This document shows, in pieces, positions 15,096 to 23,925 of a DNA stretch of 37,822 nt; the stretch's first letter is position 1, and the number at the start of each line of letters is the position of its first letter. The stretch comes from JAWKHR01 sp041394725. GTDB taxonomy: Bacteria; Acidobacteriota; Vicinamibacteria; Vicinamibacterales; SCN-69-37. The stretch covers positions 1 to 37,822 of the forward strand of contig JAWKHR010000057.1 of assembly GCA_041394725.1 (NCBI GenBank), given 5' to 3'. The notes under the pieces are model-generated. The model saw only the letters and a list, made by a program, of their open reading frames with translations. It was not told the DNA's origin and ran no database searches. Position numbers and translations under genes: made by a program.

Positions 15096-16434
15096 ACGTG
15101 AGCGCGAGCGCCACGGCCAGCGTCGGGGCGTAGAGCCACAGCCGCGTCGAGAGCGTGAACCGGTCCGCGAGGTTGTCGAGGAGCGGGGTCATCGCCATCA
15201 CGTTGACGACGATGGCCGAGAGCGCGACCCACCGCAGCGCGGTCGTCTCGGGCGCCTCCGGCGACTCCGTCGTCCCGGTCGCCTCCGTCGTCCCGGTCGT
15301 CCCCGTCGTCGCAGGGGCGGTCCGCGGCGCTGACGCCTCGCCGGTCGGCCTGGCCGTGACGGCCGTCTCGGCGGCCGTTCCGGCCATCCCATGTCGGGCA
15401 ATGGCCCACGCCGCGAGCCCCGCGGCGCCGATCGTGCAGGTCCAGATGCGAATCGTGTCCCAGGCGGCCAGGTGCAGCAGCTGTGGCACCAGGCACGCGA
15501 CGGCCATCACGGCCGCGACGAGCCGCGGCAGGCGGCCACGGAACACCGTCACGCCGAACGTGAACAGCGCCAGCGACGTCGGCAGCACCAGGCCGTAGGC
15601 CTCGGCGAACGCGATCCGCTGCGGGAAGCGTCGCGCCTGCTCCGCGTACTGATCGAAGAAGCTCGGCGCGAGCCACTCCGGCACGAACAGGTGCATGTCG
15701 CCGCCGACGAACGGGAACCCGGCGAGGCGCCTCGAGAACTGGTCCTGGAAATCGGGCGCCTGCCAGTAGCGCCCGGCGACGGCGACGAGCACGAAGGCCG
15801 CCACGGGCACCGCGAGCGGGAGCGCGCGCCTCGCGAGGCCGGCGATCGACTCGTCGCCGGCACGCCGGTCGGTCTCGCGCAGGAGCCACGCCAGCGCGAA
15901 CACCGGCGCGCCGTAGACGATGGCCGACTCGTGCACGAGCACGGCCATGGCCTGGACCGCGGCGCCCGCCCAGGGCCGTCCGCGGAGCAGGAGCGCGATG
16001 GCGCCGGCCGAGAAGAGGAACAGCAGGTGGTCGAAGTAGCCGACCAGGTGCGCGCTCATCACGACGAACGGCGATGAGAGCAGCGCCAGCGCGACCAGGC
16101 CGCCCTGCGGCGACCAGGCCGCCGCGCGGACGAGGCGGATCGCCATGCCGGCCAGCACGGCCGCGAGCAGCACGAAGATCGCCACCGAGAGGCCGTCGAT
16201 CAGCCGCTCCGTCGGGGCCGCGCCGAACGGCGCGAGGGCCAGTGTCACCAGTTCCCCGACCAGGCCCCGCTTGACGAAGCCGAACCGGTAGTCGAGCAGC
16301 CAGTGCGCCTCGGCAAAGTCGTTCGGCCACCGCGCGGCACGCGCGATCGTCACGCCCAGCGTCCAGGCGGCCGTGGCGAGGACGACAGCGCGGCGGGTTC
16401 CCGGGGATGGCGGCGGCGCCGCCGGGACGGTCAT
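15073..16434 (-). CDS. Polytopic membrane protein of unknown function
   Basis: A 453-residue protein with about 10 hydrophobic segments. The conserved-looking first loop 'WPNDFAEAHWLLDYRFGFVK' followed by 'RGLVGEL' resembles integral-membrane glycosyltransferase or polymerase-like families, but I cannot name one. Near the C-terminus, residues ~345-392 are a low-complexity Thr/Gly/Pro/Glu segment encoded by an 18-bp tandem repeat; it interrupts the last helices. Start ATG 16434. Its promoter region falls inside the HAD remnant at 16445-16582. The 3' end overlaps the convergent SAM-domain gene by 23 bp. Confidence 0.72.
   Translation of the reverse strand: MTVPAAPPPSPGTRRAVVLATAAWTLGVTIARAARWPNDFAEAHWLLDYRFGFVKRGLVGELVTLALAPFGAAPTERLIDGLSVAIFVLLAAVLAGMAIRLVRAAAWSPQGGLVALALLSSPFVVMSAHLVGYFDHLLFLFSAGAIALLLRGRPWAGAAVQAMAVLVHESAIVYGAPVFALAWLLRETDRRAGDESIAGLARRALPLAVPVAAFVLVAVAGRYWQAPDFQDQFSRRLAGFPFVGGDMHLFVPEWLAPSFFDQYAEQARRFPQRIAFAEAYGLVLPTSLALFTFGVTVFRGRLPRLVAAVMAVACLVPQLLHLAAWDTIRIWTCTIGAAGLAAWAIARHGMAGTAAETAVTARPTGEASAPRTAPATTGTTGTTEATGTTESPEAPETTALRWVALSAIVVNVMAMTPLLDNLADRFTLSTRLWLYAPTLAVALALTFTAGRHR
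15265..15310 (-). repeat. 18-bp tandem repeat inside the membrane-protein gene
   Basis: CTCCGTCGTCCCGGTCGC at 15265-15282 is followed at once by a copy differing in one base at 15283-15300 and by a partial third copy to 15310. On the coding strand it is in frame and gives Thr/Gly/Glu-rich units (TTGTTEATGTTE). Copy number could vary by slippage without breaking the frame. Confidence 0.7.
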
Positions 16435-16444
16435 GCGGTCGGGA

Positions 16445-16582
16445 TTCTAGCGCACGCCGCGCGCGGACCGCTTCGAGCGAAACGGGTGGCTGCCCGACGT
16501 CCCCCAGCGCGTCGTTCACGCACTGGTGGATGCCGGGCAGCGAGTCGGTCAGCGTGCCGTCGAGATCGAAGAACAGGTGAAT
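16445..16582 (-). pseudogene. Remnant of a HAD-family phosphatase, N-terminal end only
   Basis: On the minus strand, just after the stop of the M14 gene, one frame reads 'IHLFFDLDGTLTDSLPGIHQ' and then CVNDALGDVGQPPVS. This is the start of a phosphoglycolate-phosphatase-like HAD hydrolase, with the nucleophile motif DLDGT. It has no ATG, GTG or TTG start in this frame next to the motif: the codon before IHL is CGC. The similarity ends after ~45 residues, where the frame runs into the membrane-protein gene. No HAD core or C-terminal motifs follow. I read it as a decayed or truncated copy; its far end is approximate. Confidence 0.65.
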
Positions 16583-16586
16583 GCGT

Positions 16587-19500
16587 CTACCTCGGGTCGA
16601 GCACGCGTCCGGCGTTCAGGTTGTCCCAGTTGAGGATCGCGTTGAACACGAACGCGTAGCTGCCGACGGTCGAGCCGCGCCACACCGGGTTGAACGAGAA
16701 CAGGACGACGTGGCCCTGCTCCATCGGCACGTCCACGATCGACGGCCGCTGCGCGATGCCGCCCCCGCCCTGCAGGAGGCCGGAGACGAGCAGCTCGTTC
16801 TGGTCGCCGAACCGGAGCGCGACGCGCGGGCGGTACTGCGGCGGGATCAGGTTCGCGCTGTTCTCGGCCTGTTCCTCGGTCGGGACGGCGTACTGCCACG
16901 GCCGCGGCGCGGGCGGGGGCGTGGGCAGCTGGAACCGCGGATCCAGCGCCGGCCGGCCCTGCACGCTGTCCTGGTCGTCGGGCGTTCCGCGGCCGGTCGC
17001 GCGCGATCCGCCGCCGCCGCCGCGCCCGCCGCCCCGGCCACCGCCACCGGCGCCGGCGTTGACGCTGAAGCTGTCACCGCTGTCGCTGTAGATCGCGAGG
17101 CCGTCCTTCACGCCGTACGTCAGCGGGCTGGTGTCGTCCACGAGGCGCGACCGCAGCAGCGTCCCGACGACGCGGTTGCCCGAGCCGGCGCTGTTCGACG
17201 ACACGCCGTGCGTCAGGCCGTAGTCGACCGCGAAGTCCGCGCTGCCGCCGGCCGCGATGAACACGCCGCCGCCGCGGACGAACTGCTGCAGGTGCATCAG
17301 GCCCTCCCAGCCGAGGCCGGGCCGCATGTCGTCGGTCTCGTCGATCTTGCCGATGTTCGGCGTGAGCGGCGTCGTCTTCCACGGCACCGGATCCCCGAAC
17401 ATGGGGCGGCCCTGGATGATGCCCAGGCCGTTGCCCCCGCCGGGCGCGAAGATGATCACGTCGTACTTCGCGCGCAGGTTGGCGTCCTTCGCGACGTCCT
17501 GGGTGCTGATGTAGTCGTACTCGAGGCCGGCCTGGTCGAACGCGTAGCGCCACCAGCCCTCGGTCTGCGTGCTCTGCCAGGTGTGCATCAGGGCGACGCG
17601 CGCGGCCCGCGCCGGGTGCGTCTTGACCGACGGCGCGGCGGCGACGCCGTAGGCGCGGAGCCCCAGCTCGCGCGTCACGCGGTCGAGGTCGGCCGCGGCG
17701 ACGCCGCGGACGATGAACGCGCCGCGGCGGAACGACCGCCCGCCCGCATCGAAGCCGTCCTCGGCGACCTGGATGTCGGCGTTCTTCATCCGGTAGCGCA
17801 GCGTGAGGAGCGCCGTGTCGCCGGTCGCGTCGATGACGGCGATGCCGCTGGCCGAGGCGCCCCCGGCCGGGGCGCCGCTCGCCGGCGCGCCGCCGGCCGG
17901 CGCCGCGGTGGACAGCCCGCCCTCGGCCGTCACCGTGCCCGACACGCGCTCGACGCGCGCCTCGAGCACCTGCGTGTCCGTCACGCGCACGGCCTCGACG
18001 CCGAAGCCCTCGGGGAACGTCCAGCCGGTGTCGTCGTACGGCTGCGTCTGCGGGTCGTTCGGCGCCCAGTACTGGTAGTCGAGCAGCGAGTCCGCGATGC
18101 GCGAGTACGGCTGGTCCATCCGGATGATGTAGCTGCCAGCCGGGAACTCGCGCGGCTCCGTCTCGGGCGCGCGGGTGGGCGACGATGACTGCTCCTCACC
18201 GCCCTGGGCCACGCCGCCACCGCCGCGACCGCCCCCGCGACCGCCGCCGCCACCGCCGCGGCCCGCGCCTCCGGCCCCGCGGCCGCCGCCACCCGCCGCG
18301 GCGCGCCGGACGGGCACTTCGACCGTGAACGCCTCAGTCGCGCGCGAGACCTCGACGTGCTGCTTCTGGAGCACGCGCAGCAGCTCGGCCTGCGTGCCGA
18401 GCCGCGGGTCGCTCGACGGCAGCACGTAGGCCGCGGGCCCCTCGGTGGTCGCCTTGCGGATCGCGCGCTTGCTCTTCTCGTAGTAGTTGCGCAGGAACAG
18501 CAGCTTGTTCGTCGCGAAGTAGTGCAGGGAGACGAGCAGGCCCGTCTGCTCGTAGTTGTTGTTGTTGCGCAGCGACCACTGGACCCGCGGCAGCGGCGGG
18601 TTCTGCCGGTACCACGTCCGCGACGTCTGGCTCGCCGGCAGCGTGCGCTCGCGCGTCTCGGCCGTGCCGCCGTTGCCGAACGTCTCGTACAGGCGGCTGA
18701 TGCCGTTGTGCAGCGCCGCGATGAACATCAGGTAGCCCGGCGACCACGTGTCGAACGTGCCGAACGCGAAGACGCCCGGCATGCCGTAGCGCGTCATCTC
18801 CTGCACGTTGTTCCACCCGATCATCTGCCACTCGTTGGCGAGCAGCGGGTCGATCCAGGCGTTGTACGGGCCGTCGCCGATCGTGTTGTCGTAGAGGTAG
18901 GCGACCGATTCGTGCAGGTCGTGCAGCACCTGGGCCTTCCAGCCCACGTAGGTGTCCAGGACGTGCTCGGTCAGCTTCAGCGTGACGCCCATCGCGTCGC
19001 GGTTGTTGTCGTGCGCGACGTACTTGCCCCAGTAGACCAGGTTCGGCTTCGTCCGGTTCGGGTTCGCCTTCTCGTACTCGTAGAGATCCACCATCCGGTC
19101 GCGCCCGTCCACCTCGACGATCGGCGTGATGAGCGTGATGAGGTTGTTGCGGATGAACTGGACGTAGGGCGCGTCGTCGACCGCCAGACGGTAGGCGAGC
19201 TCCATCAGCGCCGTCGGCGCGCCGGCCTCGCCCGAGTGGATGGTGCCGGTGATGTAGTAGACCGGCGCCGCCCGCCGCGCGATCGCGTCGGCCGCCGCGT
19301 CGTCCATGTTGATCGTCCGCGGATCGCCCAGCTTCTCGAGATCGGCCCGGTTCTCGTCGAGCCGCCGCATGAGCGCCTCGGAGGCCACCGCGACCGCGAT
19401 CATCTCGCGGCCCTCCTCGGTCTGCCCGATCGAGAACACCTTCACCCGCGGCGTCGCCTTCTCGAGCATCCGCATGTACTCGTAGACCTCCTTCGAGTAC

Positions 19501-19796
19501 GGCAGCTTGCCCGGCGCGCCGGCGATGTCGCCGAGGACCGCCTTCGGCGTCGGCACGGTCTTCGAGGCCGGCAGGTAGTCCACGAGCGGCGACAGGAAGA
19601 ACGTCTCGGTCGTGTACTCCTTGATTTTCGCGGTGTATTCCTCGTCGATCGGCTGATTGGGCGCGCGGCCCGGCTGCGCCGAGGCCAGGTCCGTCGGGCT
19701 CTGGCCGGACGACCGGGTCTGGTCGGCGAGCACGAGGCCCGGGACCGTGACGAGGGCCAGCACCACGAGAACGCGTCGGAATCGAAGCAGATGCAT
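16587..19796 (-). CDS. Large exported M14-family zinc carboxypeptidase with GATase-like C-terminal region
   Basis: A 1069-residue protein with a signal peptide (residues 1-24). The peptidase domain covers ~50-420: zinc ligands H187 and E190 in 'TGTIHSGEAGAPTALMEL', substrate-binding 'DNNRD' (263-267) and the third zinc histidine in 'LHDLHES' (H292 or H295). Two Gly/Arg-rich linkers (residues ~497-535 and ~912-935) separate it from a long C-terminal part. Residues ~720-860 there resemble a class-I glutamine-amidotransferase-like fold ('RVALMHTWQSTQTEGWWRYA', 'YDVIIFAPGGGNG'), as in other ~900-1000-residue M14 proteins of environmental bacteria. It probably cleaves C-terminal residues from peptides outside the cytoplasm. 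AGAGG lies upstream of ATG 19796. It is transcribed alone or with the metalloprotease gene 84 bp upstream. Confidence 0.88.
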   Translation of the reverse strand: MHLLRFRRVLVVLALVTVPGLVLADQTRSSGQSPTDLASAQPGRAPNQPIDEEYTAKIKEYTTETFFLSPLVDYLPASKTVPTPKAVLGDIAGAPGKLPYSKEVYEYMRMLEKATPRVKVFSIGQTEEGREMIAVAVASEALMRRLDENRADLEKLGDPRTINMDDAAADAIARRAAPVYYITGTIHSGEAGAPTALMELAYRLAVDDAPYVQFIRNNLITLITPIVEVDGRDRMVDLYEYEKANPNRTKPNLVYWGKYVAHDNNRDAMGVTLKLTEHVLDTYVGWKAQVLHDLHESVAYLYDNTIGDGPYNAWIDPLLANEWQMIGWNNVQEMTRYGMPGVFAFGTFDTWSPGYLMFIAALHNGISRLYETFGNGGTAETRERTLPASQTSRTWYRQNPPLPRVQWSLRNNNNYEQTGLLVSLHYFATNKLLFLRNYYEKSKRAIRKATTEGPAAYVLPSSDPRLGTQAELLRVLQKQHVEVSRATEAFTVEVPVRRAAAGGGGRGAGGAGRGGGGGGRGGGRGGGGVAQGGEEQSSSPTRAPETEPREFPAGSYIIRMDQPYSRIADSLLDYQYWAPNDPQTQPYDDTGWTFPEGFGVEAVRVTDTQVLEARVERVSGTVTAEGGLSTAAPAGGAPASGAPAGGASASGIAVIDATGDTALLTLRYRMKNADIQVAEDGFDAGGRSFRRGAFIVRGVAAADLDRVTRELGLRAYGVAAAPSVKTHPARAARVALMHTWQSTQTEGWWRYAFDQAGLEYDYISTQDVAKDANLRAKYDVIIFAPGGGNGLGIIQGRPMFGDPVPWKTTPLTPNIGKIDETDDMRPGLGWEGLMHLQQFVRGGGVFIAAGGSADFAVDYGLTHGVSSNSAGSGNRVVGTLLRSRLVDDTSPLTYGVKDGLAIYSDSGDSFSVNAGAGGGGRGGGRGGGGGSRATGRGTPDDQDSVQGRPALDPRFQLPTPPPAPRPWQYAVPTEEQAENSANLIPPQYRPRVALRFGDQNELLVSGLLQGGGGIAQRPSIVDVPMEQGHVVLFSFNPVWRGSTVGSYAFVFNAILNWDNLNAGRVLDPR

Positions 19797-19880
19797 CAGG
19801 GGAACCTCTGTGGGCCCGGACGGGCCCTGACTCGCGGGGCATTCTATCGCGAGGCGCCCGGCGTCGCCGCGTGGCCGCCT

Positions 19881-21182
19881 TCAGTGGATGCCGGCGCTCC
19901 ACGCGCGCGGCGCGTGCGCGTTGACCGACGTCGAGACCGGATCCGCGTCAGGCGTCCGGTTTCCGGGGGGCCGCGCGAAAGCCAGGCGGGCGCCGTCGAG
20001 GTCGAACGGCGTGGGCTCGAGGCGGGCCGTCGAGTTCATCACCGACGGCCGGACCGTCACGTGCGCGTAGCCCAGCGCGTGGCCGAGTTCGTGCGCGCGC
20101 AGCGACCGGAGGTAGCGGCTGCCCGACTGCTCGAAGTCCCGATCCAGCATGATGAACCCGCCGGTGACGACGCCACCCTGCGTGAGCCAGCGGGTGTAGC
20201 CCCAGTAGCCGGTCGCCGCCGTCAGCCCGGCGACCCGCGTCACCGTGATCACGTCGGGCCGCAGCACCGGGATCCGCGATCCCGGCGCCGCCCGTTCGGT
20301 GGCGGTGGACGCGAACGCCCGGAACGTCCCGCCGGTCAGGCCCTCGAGCGCCCACGTCAGGTCCGCCGCGAGGGACGCGAGGTCGCCGTCGCCGATCGGC
20401 TCGTCGCGGACCGCCATCGTGGACGCGCCGAGGCCCTCGTAGCTGAGCACGTGGTCCACGAGGACGAGCGCGGGCGCCTCCACCCAGCGTCGCAGGCCCG
20501 CCGGCCGGAACATCTGGTCGAAGGCGGTGAGGTCGAAGCTGGCGTCGATGAGCGTGACGACCGCCTCGGGCCCCGGCACCCGCAGGCCCGTCACGCGCGG
20601 TACGGCCCCGGCACCGGACAGATGGATCTCGCGCGGTCCGAGAACGACCGAGGACGCCGACACCTGGAACATCCCGGCATCGTCGGTCAGGGCGCCCGTC
20701 AGGCCGTCGCCCCCGATCGTCACCTGGCCGATCGGCTCCCCCGTCAGCGCGTCCATGACCCGCCCGCGTGTCACGAGCGACGGCGGCGGCAGGAACGGCA
20801 GATCGAAGTTCTCGGTCTGGTCGCCGGTCACCGAAATCAGGCGCTCCACCGACGCGAAGGAGGCCGCGGTGGCGCGAAGCGTCATCGAGCCCGGGCGGAT
20901 GTCCGTGAGCACGAAGCGACCGTCGCTGCCGGTCGTCGTCGAACGGCCGCCGTTGGTGCCGCCGAGCACCGAGACGAGCGCGCCGGCGATCGGCTGGCCG
21001 GGGTCGGGCGCGGTCTCGGCGCGACGCACGAGGCCGGCGACGGTGACGCGGGTCGTGGGCGCCGACGGCGGGGCGCCGCAGGCCGAGGCCGCGGCGCAGG
21101 CGATGCCGAGCGCCGTCGCGACGAGACGGGGCGCACGAGCACGAGACAGGGGGACGACCGGGCCGGAGAGGGGCCGGATCAT
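19881..21182 (-). CDS. Lipoprotein or exported metalloprotease-like protein with carboxypeptidase-regulatory-like domain
   Basis: A 433-residue protein starting at ATG 21182 (GGTGGAG upstream). The N-terminus is a signal sequence with Cys after 'AAASA', a weak lipobox. Residues ~45-125 look like a carboxypeptidase-regulatory/transthyretin-like fold ('PIAGALVSVLGGTNGGRSTT', then 'GSDGRFVLTDIRPG'), and a second such unit follows ('GRVMDALTGEPIG'). Near the C-terminus the zinc signature HELGHALGYAH (H364, E365, H368, H374) with M382 in 'SVMNS' is a metzincin-type HExxHxxGxxH plus Met-turn, so a zinc protease active site is credible. The linker between is unassigned. It is divergent from the exported hypothetical at 21258. 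Confidence 0.78.
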   Translation of the reverse strand: MIRPLSGPVVPLSRARAPRLVATALGIACAAASACGAPPSAPTTRVTVAGLVRRAETAPDPGQPIAGALVSVLGGTNGGRSTTTGSDGRFVLTDIRPGSMTLRATAASFASVERLISVTGDQTENFDLPFLPPPSLVTRGRVMDALTGEPIGQVTIGGDGLTGALTDDAGMFQVSASSVVLGPREIHLSGAGAVPRVTGLRVPGPEAVVTLIDASFDLTAFDQMFRPAGLRRWVEAPALVLVDHVLSYEGLGASTMAVRDEPIGDGDLASLAADLTWALEGLTGGTFRAFASTATERAAPGSRIPVLRPDVITVTRVAGLTAATGYWGYTRWLTQGGVVTGGFIMLDRDFEQSGSRYLRSLRAHELGHALGYAHVTVRPSVMNSTARLEPTPFDLDGARLAFARPPGNRTPDADPVSTSVNAHAPRAWSAGIH

Positions 21183-21257
21183 GCGAACTCCACCGGACGG
21201 CAGGCAGGGAGATGATACCGCCGGTCCGCGCGCGGCGGGTTCCCGTAGACTGGGTGG

Positions 21258-22082
21258 ATGTGCACGCCGCCACGCCAGCGCCGCGCCCCCGTCACCGGCG
21301 CCGCGTGCCTGATCCTGGCCGCCGCCATCCTGTGCCCGCGACCGGCCGAAGCCCAGGCCGCGGCCCTGCGCGATCCCGCGCGATTCGCCGGCGTGTCGTT
21401 CGTGGCCGACGATCAGCGGCCGCAGCCGCTCTCGCCCGCGGCGGGTCCTGCCGTCAGCGAACGCCCCGTCGCCTGGAAGGCGGCGCTCGGCGACTCGCTG
21501 CGCCTCGTGCTTCTCGAGCACGCCATCCGCATCGCGTTCCAGGAGAAGACGCGGCGCGAGCTGGGCGGCCCGTTCTTCCGGGACTACATCGACTCGGTGC
21601 ACATCCCGACCGACTGGGAGGACGGCGACTCGTGGTTCGTCAACTACGTCGGCCATCCCATCCACGGCGCGGCGGCCGGCTACCTCTGGCGGGATGCGAG
21701 CACCACGCCCGGCAGCGTGACGTTCGGGTTGTCGAAGGCGTACTGGGCCTCGATGGGCAGGTCCGGCGCGTGGATTGCGGGCTACAGCCTGCAGTTCGAG
21801 TTCGGCCCGCTCAGCGAGGCGTCGATCGGCAACGTCGGAATCACCGAGGACACGCGCGGCTGGGTGGACCACGTCGTGACGCCGATCGTCGGGATGGGGC
21901 TCATGGCGGCCGAGGACGCGCTGGATCGCTACCTCGTGCTCTTCGCCGAGCGGCACATCGGGAACCGCGTCTTCCGCGCGATCCTGCGGCTCGCGTTCAA
22001 CCCGGCGCGCATCCTCTCGAACACCGCGCAGGGGCACCTGCCCTGGTACCGCCCGGACCGGCCGCTCAGCGGCCGGCGGTGA
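21258..22082 (+). CDS. Exported hypothetical protein (DUF3943-like)
   Basis: A 274-residue protein with an N-terminal signal-like stretch ('GAACLILAAAILCPRPAEAQA'). The rest is rich in aromatic and glycine residues. 'DSWFVNYVGHPIHGAAAGYL' is the most distinctive motif (an N..HP..G pattern, reminiscent of DUF3943), and there is a hydrophobic 'VTPIVGMGLMAAEDALDRYL' segment. No catalytic motif is recognised. It may be an outer-membrane or envelope protein. ATG 21258 is the first start before the signal. It shares a 75-bp divergent region with the metalloprotease and overlaps the convergent MFS gene by 17 bp at the 3' end. Confidence 0.7.
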   Translation: MCTPPRQRRAPVTGAACLILAAAILCPRPAEAQAAALRDPARFAGVSFVADDQRPQPLSPAAGPAVSERPVAWKAALGDSLRLVLLEHAIRIAFQEKTRRELGGPFFRDYIDSVHIPTDWEDGDSWFVNYVGHPIHGAAAGYLWRDASTTPGSVTFGLSKAYWASMGRSGAWIAGYSLQFEFGPLSEASIGNVGITEDTRGWVDHVVTPIVGMGLMAAEDALDRYLVLFAERHIGNRVFRAILRLAFNPARILSNTAQGHLPWYRPDRPLSGRR

Positions 22083-23340
22083 TCGTCGCCGGCCCGGTCG
22101 AATCCGCCCCCGTGCCGGGGCGCCGCCGCATCGTCGCCAGCACCCACCAGGCCGCCGCGCCGGCGACCAGCGCGCTCAGCGCGATCGGCCCAGGCGCGCC
22201 GAACCACGCGGCCAGGTACACGTTGAGGCGGGCGCCGGCGGTCTGCCCGAAGGCGAAGGCCGCCACCGCGATGCCGAGCGCCAGCGACCAGCGCAGGGGC
22301 GACGTGCCGCGCAGCACGGCCGCGGTCGCGAGCGGCACCACGCCCCCGAGCCCGAAGCCGGCCACGAACAGCCCCGCGTTGAGCAGCGGCCGGCCGGACG
22401 CGACCGTCATCAGGATTGCGCCGGCGGCGAACACCCCGAGCGTCGCCGCGACGAAGATCGCGGGCGGCAGCGCGCCGCGCGCCGACCAGGTCGGATGCGT
22501 CGTCACGTCCGACGCCAGCGCCCAGACGTAGCCGGCCAGCCCGGATCCGGTGAGGATGACGAAGGACCAGATCACCTGCCCCTCCATCGCGGGCAGCGTG
22601 CGGTTGACGTCGACCATCGCGGCGCCGACCTGCCCGAGCCAGCCGGCCGTGGCGACGATCGCGAGCGCGGGCACGACGGGCACGTCGCCCGGCCTCGCCG
22701 GCGCGCGACCGGTCCCGCCCGTCCCGGCCGGCACCCGATCGGCGCCCGACTCGTCGAGGTGCTGCCGCCGCCCGATGGCGCGCGCGAGCGCGAGGGCCAG
22801 CAGCGGCAACGCGGCGACGATGATCAGCCCCAGGGCGAGGACGACGAACGCGCGCTCGCCCATGCCGAGCAGCGGGCGCATGCCGGCCGGCAACGCCGGC
22901 GTGACGCGGACGAACGGCAGGCCGAACGCGAGCACGAGGGCGAGGGCCACGCGCCGCGCGAGGACGGCCAGCGTCGTGGTCGCGGCCAGGCCGGTCAGCA
23001 CGACGCCGAAGGTCAGCAGCGAGTAGAGGACGACCCACGCCTGCTCGCGGAGCCACGGCATGAGCGCGAGCGACGCCGCGACGAATCCGACACCGACGAC
23101 GAGCGCGGTGGGCCGTCCGGCCGTGTCCGCCCACCAGCCCGCCAGCGGCGCGCCGATGAGCACGGCGCCACCCGTGATCCAGTAGGCGGCGACGCCGACC
23201 GGCTCGATCGCGCTCTGCCGCAGCAGCGCCAGCACGGGCGCCGACGCCATCCGCAGGAGGACGAGCAGCAGCGCGCACCCACCCACGACGAGCAGCGTGT
23301 GCAGCAGGCCGATCCAGCGAGGCGGGGTCGAGGAGGTCAT
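22066..23340 (-). CDS. MFS-type transporter (12 membrane helices)
   Basis: A 424-residue hydrophobic protein with about 12 helices in two halves, separated by a cytosolic loop at residues ~195-225 (GRRQHLDESGADRVPAG...). The loop between helices 2 and 3 carries 'GAPLAGWWADTAGRPTAL', matching the MFS signature G...DR.GR.. in shortened form. The substrate is not predictable. The start is ATG 23340 with a weak ribosome-binding site. Its 5' leader contains element copy 1 (23467-23718), and its divergent neighbour is the aromatic amino-acid decarboxylase, so amine or amino-acid transport is possible but only inferred from context. Confidence 0.82.
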   Translation of the reverse strand: MTSSTPPRWIGLLHTLLVVGGCALLLVLLRMASAPVLALLRQSAIEPVGVAAYWITGGAVLIGAPLAGWWADTAGRPTALVVGVGFVAASLALMPWLREQAWVVLYSLLTFGVVLTGLAATTTLAVLARRVALALVLAFGLPFVRVTPALPAGMRPLLGMGERAFVVLALGLIIVAALPLLALALARAIGRRQHLDESGADRVPAGTGGTGRAPARPGDVPVVPALAIVATAGWLGQVGAAMVDVNRTLPAMEGQVIWSFVILTGSGLAGYVWALASDVTTHPTWSARGALPPAIFVAATLGVFAAGAILMTVASGRPLLNAGLFVAGFGLGGVVPLATAAVLRGTSPLRWSLALGIAVAAFAFGQTAGARLNVYLAAWFGAPGPIALSALVAGAAAWWVLATMRRRPGTGADSTGPATITAGR

Positions 23341-23466
23341 CAGGGCAGCCGCAGTCCGCGACGTCGGAGTCTACTGCACCGGCGCCCGCGGCCGCGAACG
23401 GTGCCAGCGGCCACTGCGTCACGGCGCCGGTGCCCGCGCCTGTGCCGGGGCCCGCAGCCGGTGCGA

Positions 23467-23718
23467 CGGGCCTCGTGCCCTGAAATCAGCCACCGCTTCC
23501 GCGGCTCCAGGGAGCTGGCGCGGGAAATCCTCGCTCCCTGCGCGGCGGTCTTCGACCTGTCGCCCATCGGGCCGGTCCTACTCGGCCGCAGACTGCAGGC
23601 CTACGGAGCCGGCCCTCGAATCCGCTCGCTCCGTCCGCTCGGATTTCGCGTCAAAAGACGTGCCGCGCCACTCCCAGTCGCCGCGGCAGCGGTGGCCGAT
23701 CTCAGGGCACGGGGCCCG
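23467..23718 (-). repeat. Hairpin element, copy 1 (leader of the MFS gene)
   Basis: A 252-bp element bounded by inverted ends: 23467-23504 and 23681-23718 are complementary at 34 of 38 positions. Pairing continues inward through GGGAG/CTCCC, TGGCGC/GCGCCA and AAATCC/GGATTT blocks, so the whole can fold into one long imperfect hairpin. Its core (23505-23680) reappears in inverted orientation as copy 2; the first 83 core bases differ at only 3 positions. On the minus strand it reads toward the MFS gene and ends 127 bp before its start. There is no coding potential beyond short chance frames. I do not recognise the family. Confidence 0.85.
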
Positions 23719-23885
23719 CCGAGGGTCGGTGGCCGTTCGTCGCGGTACATCGCAGCCTCACGAACCGGTGCGCCCACGCCGATGTGCGCGCCCGTCGGGG
23801 CGCGGCGACAGCGGCACGTCGCGTTTTCGGATTGTCGTGGCGGATGCAGCACCGGCGACGGTGCGGACGCGATCACCGATACCTG

Positions 23886-23914
23886 CGGCCGGCCCGGGGT
23901 GTCGCGGGCCGCCG
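23886..23914. repeat. Partial duplicate of the copy-2 end arm
   Basis: CGGCCGGCCCGGGGTGTCGC followed by GGGCCGCCG closely matches 23933-23960 (CGGCCGGCGCGGGGTGTCGC then GGCCGCGG), a direct duplication of part of the outer arm of element copy 2. The rest of the spacer between the two elements (23719-23925) holds only short GC stems, for example GCGCCC/GGGCGC near 23788-23803, and no gene. Confidence 0.6.
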
Positions 23915-23925
23915 TGCCCCGGCAC

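Noticed and set aside
18357..21215. A long plus-strand frame opposite the M14 and metalloprotease genes
   Set aside because: Arg-rich chance frame; the minus strand holds intact zinc motifs in both genes.
23719..23925. A gene or third full element between the two hairpin elements
   Set aside because: Only a partial duplicate of one end arm (23886-23914) and short GC stems are visible, with no coding pattern.
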